Notes: generated by a model not told the origin, from the sequence alone. Numbered from the stretch's first letter, positions 1 to 7,985 are shown. The stretch is DNA of 17,500 nt from Penaeus vannamei (GCF_042767895.1 NC_091552.1:14617439-14634938); one strand, 5' to 3'. A program made the numbers and translations.

Positions 1-245
1 AGGAAGAATGAAGAAAATCAGAAATAGGTGAGAAAAGGGGATATGAGAAAATGAATAGGATAAGAGAAAAGATGAGAGAGAAAAAAGTAAAATAAAAAGT
101 AAATAGATGATATGAGAGAAAGAAAGATCAAGCGAAAATAAAGCGAGGAGAAAAGAAAAAAAAACATTACAAATAAGGAGACAAAGCAAACACGGAGAAT
201 TAGAACAAAAAATAAACAAGATAAAAACAAGCAAAACAGACATAC
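1..245. repeat. A/G-rich polypurine tract
   Basis: The + strand is almost entirely A and G, with scattered T, and has no strict repeat unit (GAGAAAA-like words recur). It carries the left-hand window edge, so its full length is unknown. The minus-strand open frame across it (to about 296) encodes only Phe, Leu, Ser and Cys runs, as expected from a pyrimidine strand. I see no gene in it. Confidence 0.8.
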
Positions 246-410
246 CGAACACAGAAGGAGAGGCGAGAGACAATTAATCATTAGCCGCAAAAACAAACAA
301 ACAAAAAACAGTAAATTACGTGTTCAGGAATGCAGTGAAGTGTGAATAATGAAACTGATACGATGTGTACAAGGGAAATGCGTGTTTGTGCGATTAATAT
401 GCTGCTGGGA
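246..410. other. Short complex spacer
   Basis: Base composition returns to mixed A/C/G/T. A small AAAC-type run lies near 288-306. There is no open frame of note, no RNA gene and no recognisable element. Confidence 0.5.
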
Positions 411-745
411 GTATGTTTTTTGGTGGTGTTTTTGTTGGTTGTTGTTGGTGGTGGTGTTCTTGTTGGCTGTGGTTGTTGTTGTTGGTGGTGGTAGTGTTGG
501 TTGGTATTGTTTTTGATGGTGGTGGTGGTAGTTGGCATTGTTATTGTTGATGGCGTTGTTTTTTATTTTTGTTGGTTGATGTTATTGTTATTGTTGTTGT
601 TGATGATGATGGTGTTTTCGTCTGCTTATCACTATTATTGTCATTACTGTTGTTGTTGTTGTATTGTCGGTATGGTGATGATGATATTGATGACGATTAT
701 TACTTACATTGTTGTCGTGGATGTTACCGCTACTTCATTGTCATC
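411..745. repeat. Degenerate (GTT/GGT/GAT)n trinucleotide tract
   Basis: GTT, GGT, TGG and TGA words follow one another in imperfect triplet register, with only occasional substitutions. Because the period is three, several frames stay open and give Val/Leu/Cys/Met/Asp-rich strings that do not resemble any protein family. It grades into the ATC/CAT block that follows, so the two probably form one compound microsatellite. Confidence 0.85.
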
Positions 746-808
746 AACATCATCATGATCATCATCATCTTTATTTTCATCTTTTTTTATCTTCATCATC
801 ATCACCAC

Positions 809-867
<59 letters not shown>

Positions 868-880
868 CCATCACCACCAC
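746..880. repeat. (ATC/CAT)n microsatellite
   Basis: From about 746 the triplets change to ATC/CAT. They are nearly pure between 809 and 866, with CAC interruptions at both ends. The three + strand frames read as poly-His, poly-Ser or poly-Ile/Met, a repeat artefact. The block is the middle part of a compound array running from GTT/GGT into CTTCAC and CAC. Confidence 0.92.
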
Positions 881-934
881 CTTCACCTTCACCTTCACCT
901 TCACCTTCACCTTCACCTTCACCTTCACCTTCAC
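881..934. repeat. (CTTCAC)9 hexanucleotide array
   Basis: Nine consecutive perfect copies of CTTCAC fill exactly 54 bases and run directly into a (CAC)n stretch at 935-950. The hexamer is the sum of CTT and CAC triplets, so it may have arisen by amplification of a two-triplet variant inside the CAC array. In one + strand frame it encodes alternating His-Leu. That frame has no credible start or flanking coding sequence. Confidence 0.95.
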
Positions 935-950
935 CACCACCACCACCACC

Positions 951-1346
951 ATAGTAATTATAACTGTTATTAGAATATTACAAGTACGTTAATACGAAGA
1001 CCCTCAACAGTACAGCCGAAGCAGACTCCCATAACCGCAAACCATTAATATCATCCATTAATATTATCGTTACCATTACCATTACGAGAGGCCCAGCATC
1101 CGATCGAGAGCAGATTGTGCATCTTATCGCCCCCGCATGACACGCATGACTATTCCTTGCTTAACCTGCCGTGGCCTGCATGAGCTGCGTGTACCGGCGG
1201 GTGGGTGGGGTGGGGTGGAGGTGGGGGGTGGGGGTACGGCCGTCATGCAGTGGTATGTTATCAGGGTTTGTCGGTTTGTTGTGGGTGTTTTTATTTATTT
1301 TCCCTCTGATGTGCTTTGTTTGTTTCGAAGTTAATGATATTGCTAA
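951..1346. other. Complex spacer, no gene seen
   Basis: The sequence is non-repetitive apart from a doubled CCATTAATAT (1042-1051 and 1055-1064) and an ATTACC pair near 1070-1084. Between roughly 1090 and 1250 it is comparatively GC-rich with CpGs and then becomes strongly G-rich. Frames opening at 1137 and 1171 run to 65-78 residues, mostly Gly/Val in the G-rich part, and I do not recognise them. No RNA gene is visible. Confidence 0.5.
1199..1234 (+). other. Potential G-quadruplex
   Basis: The + strand has GGG, GGG, GGGG and GGGG tracts separated by single T loops, then further GG, GGGGGG and GGGGG tracts. Four or more G-tracts with one-base loops is the arrangement that typically folds into very stable parallel quadruplexes. 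The motif is read from sequence; folding is inferred. Confidence 0.7.
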
Positions 1347-1815
1347 ACTTCTTTTTTTCCTCTCTCTCTTTCTAGCTCTTCAGTTTCTCTTATCTCTCTT
1401 TCTTTAATTTTTCTGTTGATCTCGCCCCTTTCTCTTTCCTACTATTTGCATTTTTTTCTCTCTCTCCTGCTCCATATTTTCATCCTTTCCTTTCTCCATC
1501 CCTCCTTCCCATCTTCTTACCATTTAATATCCTTTTCCACGCTCTTTCCTTCTCTCGTCCTCCTTTCTTTCATCTCCTTCCCTCATTCCTTCCTCTCTCT
1601 GTCCTTCCCTCTCTCTCTTCCTCCATCATCCTCTCCTCCCTATCCTACCACCTTTTCCCTTCTTCCTTCCTCTCCTTTTCCCACTTCTATCTCTCTTTCT
1701 TCTCCTTTCCCCATCCTCTTCTCTCTTTACCACTCCCATCTCCCTCTCCTGCTCCTTCTTTCCTCTCCCCTCCGTCCCATCCTCTCCCCTCTCCACTCCT
1801 TCTCTTTTCTATCCA
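1347..1815. repeat. C/T-rich polypyrimidine tract
   Basis: About 470 bases are almost entirely C and T without a fixed unit (TCTCTC, CCTTCC and TTTTC words mixed). A frame at 1416-1910 begins at TTG rather than ATG and encodes Ser/Leu/Pro/Phe runs, so I do not call it a gene. Splice-like signals at its edges (TTTCTAG ending at 1375 and GTAAGT at 1907-1912) are expected by chance next to a pyrimidine tract. Confidence 0.85.
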
Positions 1816-2330
1816 TCAACAAACCACTGTTGCTATTGGTAACCCGTATTCAAGACTTGGTTACTTCTGCAATTCCCTTACTTCCCCCTCGGTGTTTTGA
1901 ACAGTGGTAAGTAGGCCAGCGCATTGACAGGGATAGATAGATTTAAATTCAGATTCATAAGTTTATTTACCAAAAAAGTCATTTACAATATGCTTGGATT
2001 ACATGGTGTCTGCTGAGCAAGGCTCCCTAGCAGACACGATGCTGCATATGAAGTGCAAAATGGGTAATCGCAGTAGTTAAATATGTACATATTTAGTTAT
2101 GTCACAAAATATCTAAAGAAAATAAACATAACTTATAAGAAAAATGTGTTTAAGAAATCATAAAGAATAAAAACAAGACAAATGCATAGAATCAACCATA
2201 GAGATCTACTCTATACGAACACCTAAAACGACAGACTGACGTTCAGCTATTTCTTTTGATAAAGTACGTAATGATAATAATAATGAATAAATAAATGAAT
2301 AAATAATGAGATAATATTTTTTTTGTTATA
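1816..2330. other. Complex to AT-rich spacer, possible dispersed-repeat copy
   Basis: The first 100 bases are mixed sequence. From about 1935 it becomes AT-rich, with an inverted repeat at 2006-2037 and an A-rich stretch (2107-2185). It ends in an ATAA/GAATAA-type run near 2270-2310. No long frame, TSD-flanked element or RNA gene can be defined. The hairpin with an A-rich stretch downstream could be the tail of a SINE or LINE copy; I do not recognise the family. Confidence 0.4.
2006..2037. repeat. 9-bp inverted repeat (hairpin)
   Basis: GTGTCTGCT (2006-2014) is perfectly complementary to AGCAGACAC (2029-2037). Within the 14-base loop, GAG (2015-2017) can also pair with CTC (2023-2025). Allowing one G-G mismatch, two more outer pairs form. 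The arms lie in complex sequence, not in a microsatellite. Confidence 0.75.
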
Positions 2331-2515
2331 GAGGGAATAGGAGAGGGAGTGGGAGAGTGGATGGGAGTAGGAGTAAGAGTGGGAAAGGGAGAGGGAGAGG
2401 GAAAAGATAAGCAAGAGGAATAGGAAGAGGGAGAAGGAGAGGGAGAGGAAGAGAAGAGGAAGGAGAGGAAGAGTGAGGAAGAGAGTGATATGAGTTGGGA
2501 GGTGGGTAGAAGAGT
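2331..2515. repeat. G/A-rich polypurine tract
   Basis: GGGAGA and GGAAGA words dominate without a strict unit. It is the complement in kind of the CT tract that begins about 70 bases downstream, so the two could pair within one strand. Minus-strand frames here are Ser/Leu/Pro repeats and not genes. Confidence 0.85.
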
Positions 2516-2582
2516 AAACAAACAAGAAATTATGGTCGACTAGAAATGATAAGAATGGTGATAAATAGGAATTCATACACTT

Positions 2583-2935
2583 CACTAACTCTCCTTTTTC
2601 TCTATCTTCCAACCTTTTTTTACTTTTTTTTCCCATTGTTCCATCTGCTCTTCTTTTTCCCTTTTCCATTATCCAGCAGCACCACATTCCACTATACACC
2701 CTGTCACGGTCTTTACCATTCCCTCTCTCTCCTCTTCTTTTTTTCCTCCCTCCCTCCCCCCCTCTCCTTTCCTTTCTCTCCTTCCTTCCTTCCTTCCTTC
2801 CTTCGCCCTCCCTCCCTCCATCCTTCCTTCTCTTCTCTTTTCCCTCCATCCTTCCTTCTGTCCCTCCCTCTCTTCTTCCCTAACTCCCTCCCTTCCCTCC
2901 CCTTCCCTCTCTCTCTAACCTGTTATAACTTATTT
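2583..2935. repeat. C/T-rich polypyrimidine tract with (CTTC)6
   Basis: This is a pyrimidine block with a perfect (CTTC)6 tetranucleotide run at 2781-2804 and many CCCT words. A few mixed bases (2670-2715) interrupt it. A + strand frame at 2546-3013 consists of Ser/Leu/Pro/Phe and is a repeat translation. Confidence 0.85.
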
Positions 2936-3254
2936 CTTGACCTCTATGACGTTTCTCCTGCCCTTACTACTAAGCCACCTCCCCCCCTCCCTCTATTATC
3001 AGAATATATCTAGATAGTTTTCCCTTCTTTTTGTATTTACCAATCTGGAAAAGAAATCGAAATATTCCTTTTTATGTATTTATCAATCTCAAAAAAAAAG
3101 AGAAAAAGTCTTTCATCAGATATCTTTTGTCATCCCTTTATCCCAATCTGATATCGCATCACAATTAGGCAGCATCCAATTAAATACACTGGGATCGGAA
3201 GAGCTCACTTTGAAAAGCCTGTGACGAAAATTGATGAACCGGCAACCTCTTCCG
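2936..3254. other. Complex spacer, no gene seen
   Basis: Mixed sequence between a CT tract and an AG tract. A 15-base word TGTATTTAYCAATCT occurs twice (3032-3046 and 3075-3089, one difference), a local duplication 43 bases apart. The part from 3110 to 3250 is GC-balanced and on the minus strand remains open for about 48 codons that are not low-complexity. Those codons are fused to repeat translation and match no family I know. Confidence 0.45.
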
Positions 3255-3955
3255 GCAAAGCGGGAAAGGGGTAAGAGGGGAGAAGAGGAAGGGAGGAGAG
3301 GGAAGAAGAAGGGGAAAAGGGAAGAAAGGGGAGGGGAGGAAGGGAGGGAGGGAAGAAGAAGGGCAAAGAGGAAGTAGAGAGGGAGGGAGGGAAGGAGAAG
3401 GGAAATGGAGGGAGGAGGATGGGAGGGAGGGAGAGAGGGAAGAAAAATGGAAATGGAGGGGCGAAAGAGGTGGGGAGGGAGGAAGGAAGAAGGGCAGGAG
3501 GTAGAAAGGCACAAGGAGTAAGGGAAAAGAAGGGCAAGAGAAGAGAGGAGAAACAGAGGGAGGGAGGGAAGAAGAGAGAGGAGAGAGGAAGGGAGAGAAG
3601 GAGTGGGATGGGGGAAGAGAAGAGGAGAGAAAAGGAGGGAAGGAAGATGAAAGGGAGTGGGAGAGAAGAGGAAGGAAGATAGAGAAGAGGAGAGGGGAAG
3701 AAGGGGGGGAGGGTAGAGGAGAGGAAAAGAGGAAGAATAGCGAAGGAAAGAGGAGAAGACGAAATATAAAAGAAGAGACTGAATAGAGGAAGAGAAAATA
3801 TTATTGGAAGAGAAAGGGGGAGGATAAAGGTGAATGAGTATGGAGAGAAAGAGGGGAATAAAGAAGAAACGAAAAAATAGTGATATGATAACGAAACAAA
3901 GACTAACATGTGAACCAAGAGAGATCAGGATAAAAAGAGAGGTTGAAAAAGATAG
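3255..3955. repeat. Long G/A-rich polypurine tract
   Basis: About 700 bases are nearly all purine on the + strand, GGGA/GGAAGA-rich to about 3730 and more A-rich after that. A quadruplex-capable run (GGGG, GGGG, GGG, GGG, GGG with short purine loops) lies at 3328-3352. Frames of up to 295 codons on the minus strand are Ser/Leu/Pro/Phe strings produced by the pyrimidine strand. Confidence 0.88.
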
Positions 3956-4112
3956 AGGGATAGGTAGATAAATGGATAGATGGATAGATGGATAGGCAGG
4001 CAAGCAGTTAGATAAACAGATAGATAAAGAGACAAATATATGTAAATATACCTAGATAGATAAACAGATAGACAGACAGAAACACAGGCAGACAGATAAG
4101 TAAATAGATTTA
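3956..4112. repeat. Degenerate (GATA/GACA)n tetranucleotide tract
   Basis: GATA, GATG, GACA and GGCA tetramers follow each other in imperfect register. The block abuts the purine tract on its left and complex sequence on its right. The minus-strand frame reads as Tyr/Leu/Ser/Ile repeats and is not a gene. Confidence 0.85.
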
Positions 4113-4282
4113 CAAACAAACAGCTAAAGAGAACAATTAAGCTGTCAGAAGTCGCCGTCCCAGGCAGTAATTAGCAACGGCGTTCACCTGTTCAATGCAA
4201 ATGTGTTGTCGCGACGCACCTGCACTTGCTCACGTAATGATATCATCGCGTTGATACTTACTGTGCTTGCATAACACAGCCG
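4113..4282. promoter_or_regulatory. Complex GC-balanced island with dense transcription-factor-like motifs
   Basis: This is a short complex island between two low-complexity tracts. It contains TAATTA (4168-4173, homeodomain core), CACCTG twice (4185-4190 and 4217-4222, E-box of the Snail/E-protein type), ATGCAAAT (4195-4202, POU octamer) and the palindromes GTCGCGAC (4209-4216) and ATGATATCAT (4237-4246). The matches are exact consensus words seen in sequence. An enhancer role is inference, and such words also occur by chance. No coding frame crosses it convincingly. Confidence 0.25.
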
Positions 4283-4660
4283 GGTGCCACCTCCCACCCC
4301 ACCCTCCTCCTTGGCACTACCCTTGTTAGCGTCTTCTCTTTCTCGTCCTCATCTTCGTCTTCTTCCTCGTCTTTCTGCTTGTTCTCGGCTCTCCTCGTCC
4401 TCTTTTTTTCTTCTTCCTCGTCCTTCTCCTTGTCCTCCTCCTCCCTTCGTTCTTCATCCTCTTTCCCTATCTCTTTCCCCCATCTTCATCTCCTCTTCCT
4501 TCTCCTTCTTCTTCTGCTTCTCCTCCTCTTCCTTCTTCTCCTCTTCCTCCTTCTTTCGCCTCTTCATCTTCCTCCTCCTCCTCCGCCTCCTCTTCTTCTT
4601 CTTCTTCCTTCTTCCTCCTCCTTCTCCTCTCCTTCCTCCTCCCTCCCACTTCTCCCTCCC
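4283..4660. repeat. C/T-rich tract (TCC/CTT/CTC triplets)
   Basis: Imperfect CTT, CTC and TCC triplets run into the pure TCC array downstream. Three-base periodicity keeps several frames open (poly-Ser, poly-Leu, poly-Pro on +, poly-Glu/Arg on -). These are repeat products, not genes. Confidence 0.85.
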
Positions 4661-4710
4661 TCCTCCTCCTCCTCCTCCTCCTCCTCCTCCTCCTCCTCCT
4701 CCTCCTCCTC

Positions 4711-4735
<25 letters not shown>
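4661..4735. repeat. (TCC)25 microsatellite with C9 tail
   Basis: Twenty-five perfect TCC triplets are followed by a C run (4734-4742). Read in frame it gives poly-Pro, poly-Ser or, on the other strand, poly-Arg/Glu/Gly. The C9 tail may have arisen by slippage within the array. Confidence 0.95.
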
Positions 4736-4742
<7 letters not shown>

Positions 4743-5049
4743 TCCTTCTTTATGTATCTTGCCTTTTATGCAGCAATAATTAACACTTACTTTTTTACGT
4801 AGCTGTTCTGTAAAGTTTATTGCGTTTTTAATTCCTTTCCTTGCCAAAGGCACATAGCATCAGATTAACAGATTATTCCGCTCTCTCCCTTTCTCTCTTT
4901 CTCTCTTTTTCACTCTCTCTCTTTGAATAACAAAAGGTTTCATCGTGTCGATACTATGGAAAAAAAACTAAAAATGGACGAACTAGCTTTACTGAAAAGT
5001 GTCTCACTTTTGAATAAATCTAGTTTGTGCAATGTGGATTTTTCTACCA
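4743..5049. other. Complex spacer with a short CT interruption
   Basis: Mixed AT-rich sequence, interrupted by CTCTCTTT-type DNA at 4880-4924. A + strand frame beginning at 4923 has about 45 non-repetitive codons (rich in Lys and Leu) before entering the CT tract, where it becomes poly-Ser/Leu. I see no upstream promoter, no known domain and no reason to call it a gene. Confidence 0.4.
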
Positions 5050-5845
<796 letters not shown>

Positions 5846-5879
5846 AACGCAAAGATTGAAAGCCGTTTATCGTGTCTGT

Positions 5880-6180
5880 GGAATGACAGATACTAACACA
5901 AGGAATGACAGTCGACATATGGTGTTAGAGGGATGACGCAGATGGTGTAAGATCGCGACTGGTATTAGCGAAGAAACTGGTGTGGGAAATCACAGATGGT
6001 ATTGATGCACCGGACCACAGTAAGTTCCAGTGTGAAAAATCACAGCTGGCTCTGCTGTTCTGCAGCGAATCTTAGCTGGTATTAAACCCGAGAGAGAAAC
6101 ATGAGTACTTTTTGCCGTGTGAGGACTACAGCTGGTCTGTTTCTCTCTCTCCCCTATCGTGTGGATGTTACATATAGTTC
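5880..6180. repeat. Degenerate edge of the CAGCTGGT minisatellite
   Basis: Fragments of the downstream tandem unit recur at irregular spacing: TGTG, then GAAATCACA or GGACTACAG, then CTGGT or ATGGT, for example near 5980, 6037 and 6128. The copies are too diverged for a fixed period, which is usual at an old array edge. Two copies carry a complete CAGCTGG word. No frame is open through it. Confidence 0.6.
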
Positions 6181-6340
6181 CTCCTTGATTGTGTGAGGGT
6201 TACAGAGGGTTTCTCCTTGATTGTGTGAGGGTTACAGAGGGTTTCTCCTTGATTGTGTGAGGGTTACAGAGGGTTTCTCCTTGATTGTGTGAGGGTTACA
6301 GAGTGTTTCTCCTTGATTGTGCGAGGGTTGCAGCTGGTTT
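6181..6340. repeat. Minisatellite block A: five 32-bp units
   Basis: Five units of exactly 32 bases start at 6181, 6213, 6245, 6277 and 6309 and share CTCCTTGATTGTG followed by GAGGGTTACAG. The first three are identical. The fourth has one substitution. The fifth has GCGAGG and GTTGCAGCTGG, so it introduces the CAGCTG core that marks the later blocks. The period is not a multiple of three and stops occur, so it is not coding. Confidence 0.95.
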
Positions 6341-6497
6341 CTACCTTATCATATGATGGTTACAGCTGGTATTTCTCATTGTGTGAGATTACAGCTGGTT
6401 CTCCCTAGTTGTGTGAGTGACAGCTGATCAGCTGGTCTTTACCCTATCATATGAGGTTTACAGCTGGTCTTTCTTATTGTGTGAGATTACAGCTGGT
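6341..6497. repeat. Minisatellite block B: diverged 27-33 bp units
   Basis: Five variants with shifted lengths (6341-6373, 6374-6400, 6401-6436, 6437-6468 and 6469-6497) all end in CAGCTGGT or a close derivative. A duplicated core at 6421-6434 forms the perfect 14-base palindrome CAGCTGATCAGCTG. The block separates two homogeneous blocks and looks like an older part of the array. Confidence 0.9.
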
Positions 6498-6744
6498 CTC
6501 CCCCTATTGTGTGAGGGTTACAGCTGGTCTCCCCCTATTGTGTGAGGGTTACAGCTGGTCTCCCCCTATTGTGTGAGTGTTACAGCTGGTCTCCCCCTAT
6601 TGTGTGAGGGTTACAGCTGGTCTCCCCTATTGTGTGAGGGTTACAGCTGGTCTCCCCCTATTGTGTGAGGGTTACAGCTGGTCTCCCCCTATTGTGTGAG
6701 GGTTACAGCTGGTCTCCCCCTATTGTGTGAGGGTTACAGCTGGT
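6498..6744. repeat. Minisatellite block C: eight 31-bp units
   Basis: Units start at 6498, 6529, 6560, 6591, 6622, 6652, 6683 and 6714. Seven are 31 bases and one is 30 (a C lost at 6622-6651). The third has a single G-to-T change. Each reads CTCCCCCTATTG, then TGTGAGGG, then TTACAGCTGGT. The array stops cleanly after 6744. Every unit contains the E-box CAGCTG. Near-identity implies recent homogenisation. It has no coding potential. Confidence 0.96.
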
Positions 6745-7082
6745 CTTTGCCCTAGTTGCGTTTAGGAGGAATGCCGAAGGAAGTGGTGGGGGAAGGGGGA
6801 GAGGTACAAGAAAAGGGTGCTGAGAAGGGGGGAGGGTATTCTGTCGATCCGGAGACAGACCTTGTATATGGCGTTAATGTGACTTTTTGCTTCCTTTATG
6901 ATACGGTGTGATAATTGTTTTCATGTCGTCCTGTCGTTTTATTGTTTGTCTGTTTTTTGCTTATTCTTTTATGGCATGATTTTTTTCGTGTGTTTGCTTA
7001 TTCTTCTTTATCCTTAATTGTTTATTAGCCGGAATAATTCGGGCGATGCAATTCGCGCCCACACGTGTTCAGAACGCGGACT
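6745..7082. other. Complex spacer with a G-rich segment
   Basis: The segment at 6786-6837 is G-rich on the + strand (GGGGG, GGGGG, GGG, GGGGGG and GGG tracts) and could fold as a quadruplex with one long loop. The rest is T-rich mixed sequence with a GC-richer stretch (7027-7080). No frame or RNA gene is evident. Confidence 0.5.
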
Positions 7083-7096
7083 CCCCCCCCCCCCCC
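7083..7096. repeat. C14 homopolymer
   Basis: Fourteen consecutive C residues follow ACT and precede TTTCTCCTCC. An open frame that starts at GTG 7065 reads this run as poly-Pro. Such runs are polymorphic and prone to sequencing length error, so any frame across it is unreliable. Confidence 0.95.
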
Positions 7097-7380
7097 TTTC
7101 TCCTCCTCCACTTACTTGATACCTTCTCGCCACTTAATTAAATCACACCAAGAGCTAACTTTAGTCTCCGATCAAAGACGAGATGGAAAGTGTACTCCAT
7201 TAGACCAATTAACTCACTTTCCACGCTCGCTCCTTCGCTGTTCCATCTCCTTTTTTATTATTTTTTATTTATTTTCCTGTCTCTTTGTTCCCGGTTTGAA
7301 AGAATGCGATTATGGCTCTGTTGCCGGAATTATTTGTAACTCTTCGCGCTCCTTTCGAATGTCTCTAAAATGAGGAAAAT
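7097..7380. other. Complex spacer
   Basis: Non-repetitive mixed sequence with one clean inverted repeat (7184-7223) and a T-rich stretch at 7251-7275. The + strand frame from 7065 to 7373 covers it without low-complexity bias after the C14 run. However, it lacks an ATG start, has no motif I recognise and depends on the homopolymer length. I do not call it a gene. Confidence 0.45.
7184..7223. repeat. 9-bp perfect inverted repeat (hairpin)
   Basis: TGGAAAGTG (7184-7192) pairs perfectly with CACTTTCCA (7215-7223) across a 22-base loop that contains CCATTAGACCAATTAA. The arms are complex sequence. The stem is shorter than a metazoan pre-miRNA stem, and the sequence does not fit a tRNA. Confidence 0.7.
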
Positions 7381-7421
7381 GCGAGGCACGTCGGAGGGAG
7401 GGAGGGCAGGAGTGAGGGGAG

Positions 7422-7529
7422 GATGAGGGAAAGGGGAGGGTAAGATGAAGGAAAGATGAGGGGAGGATGAGGGAAAGATAAATGAAAGATAAAGGAAGGA
7501 TTAGGGAAAGATGAAGGAAAGATTAGGGG
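7422..7529. repeat. 11-bp purine minisatellite, ten units
   Basis: Units of 11 bases with consensus GATGARGGAAA follow in exact register at 7422, 7433 (degenerate), 7444, 7455, 7466, 7477, 7488, 7499, 7510 and 7521 (9 bases). Variation is mainly A/G exchange, plus GATTA and GATAA forms. A shorter GGGAGGGAGGG run lies just before it (7396-7406). Confidence 0.9.
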
Positions 7530-7848
7530 CGAACAGTGGTTGGGGAAAGAAGGAAATTGTTTCGAAAACCGGGTAGTGTGACCGTAGAGTTATTCCGCTC
7601 GGCCTTCACAGATAGGAATACCAGCCAGGCATGGAGTCGACTTGAAAAATAACATCCATTTGGATAACACTAGTCAGAAAGTACCTCGAATAATGAACGC
7701 TAAGAGGATAAACGTCAGTCGAAAAAATACTCAAAAGATAGAAAAAAGGGAAATTGCAAATCGGTTTTCTAACACCCTTTAACACCTAGAAATTTTGAAA
7801 AATACGAACGATAGTGAAAACACAAACTATAGGAAGCGAAATGGACCG

Positions 7849-7874
7849 AGGTCAGGCAAGGTTAAATGAGGTCA
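7849..7874 (+). promoter_or_regulatory. Three tandem AGGTYA half-sites with DR4 spacing
   Basis: AGGTCA (7849-7854), AGGTTA (7859-7864) and AGGTCA (7869-7874) lie in the same orientation, each separated by exactly four bases, with different spacer bases (GGCA, AATG). AGGTCA direct repeats spaced by four are recognised by nuclear-receptor heterodimers, including arthropod EcR/USP in vitro. A further AGGTAC occurs at 7885-7890. A regulatory role is inferred; no gene is visible nearby. Confidence 0.35.
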
Positions 7875-7985
7875 TTGGTTCAAAAGGTACATGAATAATT
7901 CACGATACCTATTGTACCGTAACTGGCACATTTTAAGTACTATCGCGTGGTGGGTGACTTTTTGTATTGTGTAATCAGTTATGTG

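Noticed and set aside
1376..1906. Possible internal exon bounded by a TTTCTAG acceptor and a GTAAGT donor
   Set aside because: The enclosed frame is Ser/Leu/Pro/Phe low-complexity from a CT tract, which cannot contain stops and always supplies a polypyrimidine acceptor. No protein similarity is apparent.
3116..4003. 295-codon minus-strand frame
   Set aside because: It is almost entirely Ser/Leu/Pro/Phe from the complement of a purine tract. The last ~48 codons are complex but match nothing I know.
6181..6744. CRISPR-like direct repeats of about 31 bp
   Set aside because: Units are contiguous with no unique spacers, so it is a minisatellite. The surrounding sequence is eukaryotic in character with no cas genes.
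6181..6744. Telomere-like GGGTTA word in each minisatellite unit
   Set aside because: It occurs once per unit inside unrelated sequence. There is no (TTAGG)n or (TTAGGG)n array.
7065..7373. 102-codon + strand frame with mixed composition
   Set aside because: It begins at GTG, reads a C14 homopolymer as poly-Pro and shows no domain. A one-base change in C-run length would destroy it.
7870..7895. tRNA-like box B (GGTTCAAA near 7877)
   Set aside because: The conserved CC of box B is absent and no cloverleaf or A box can be formed around it.
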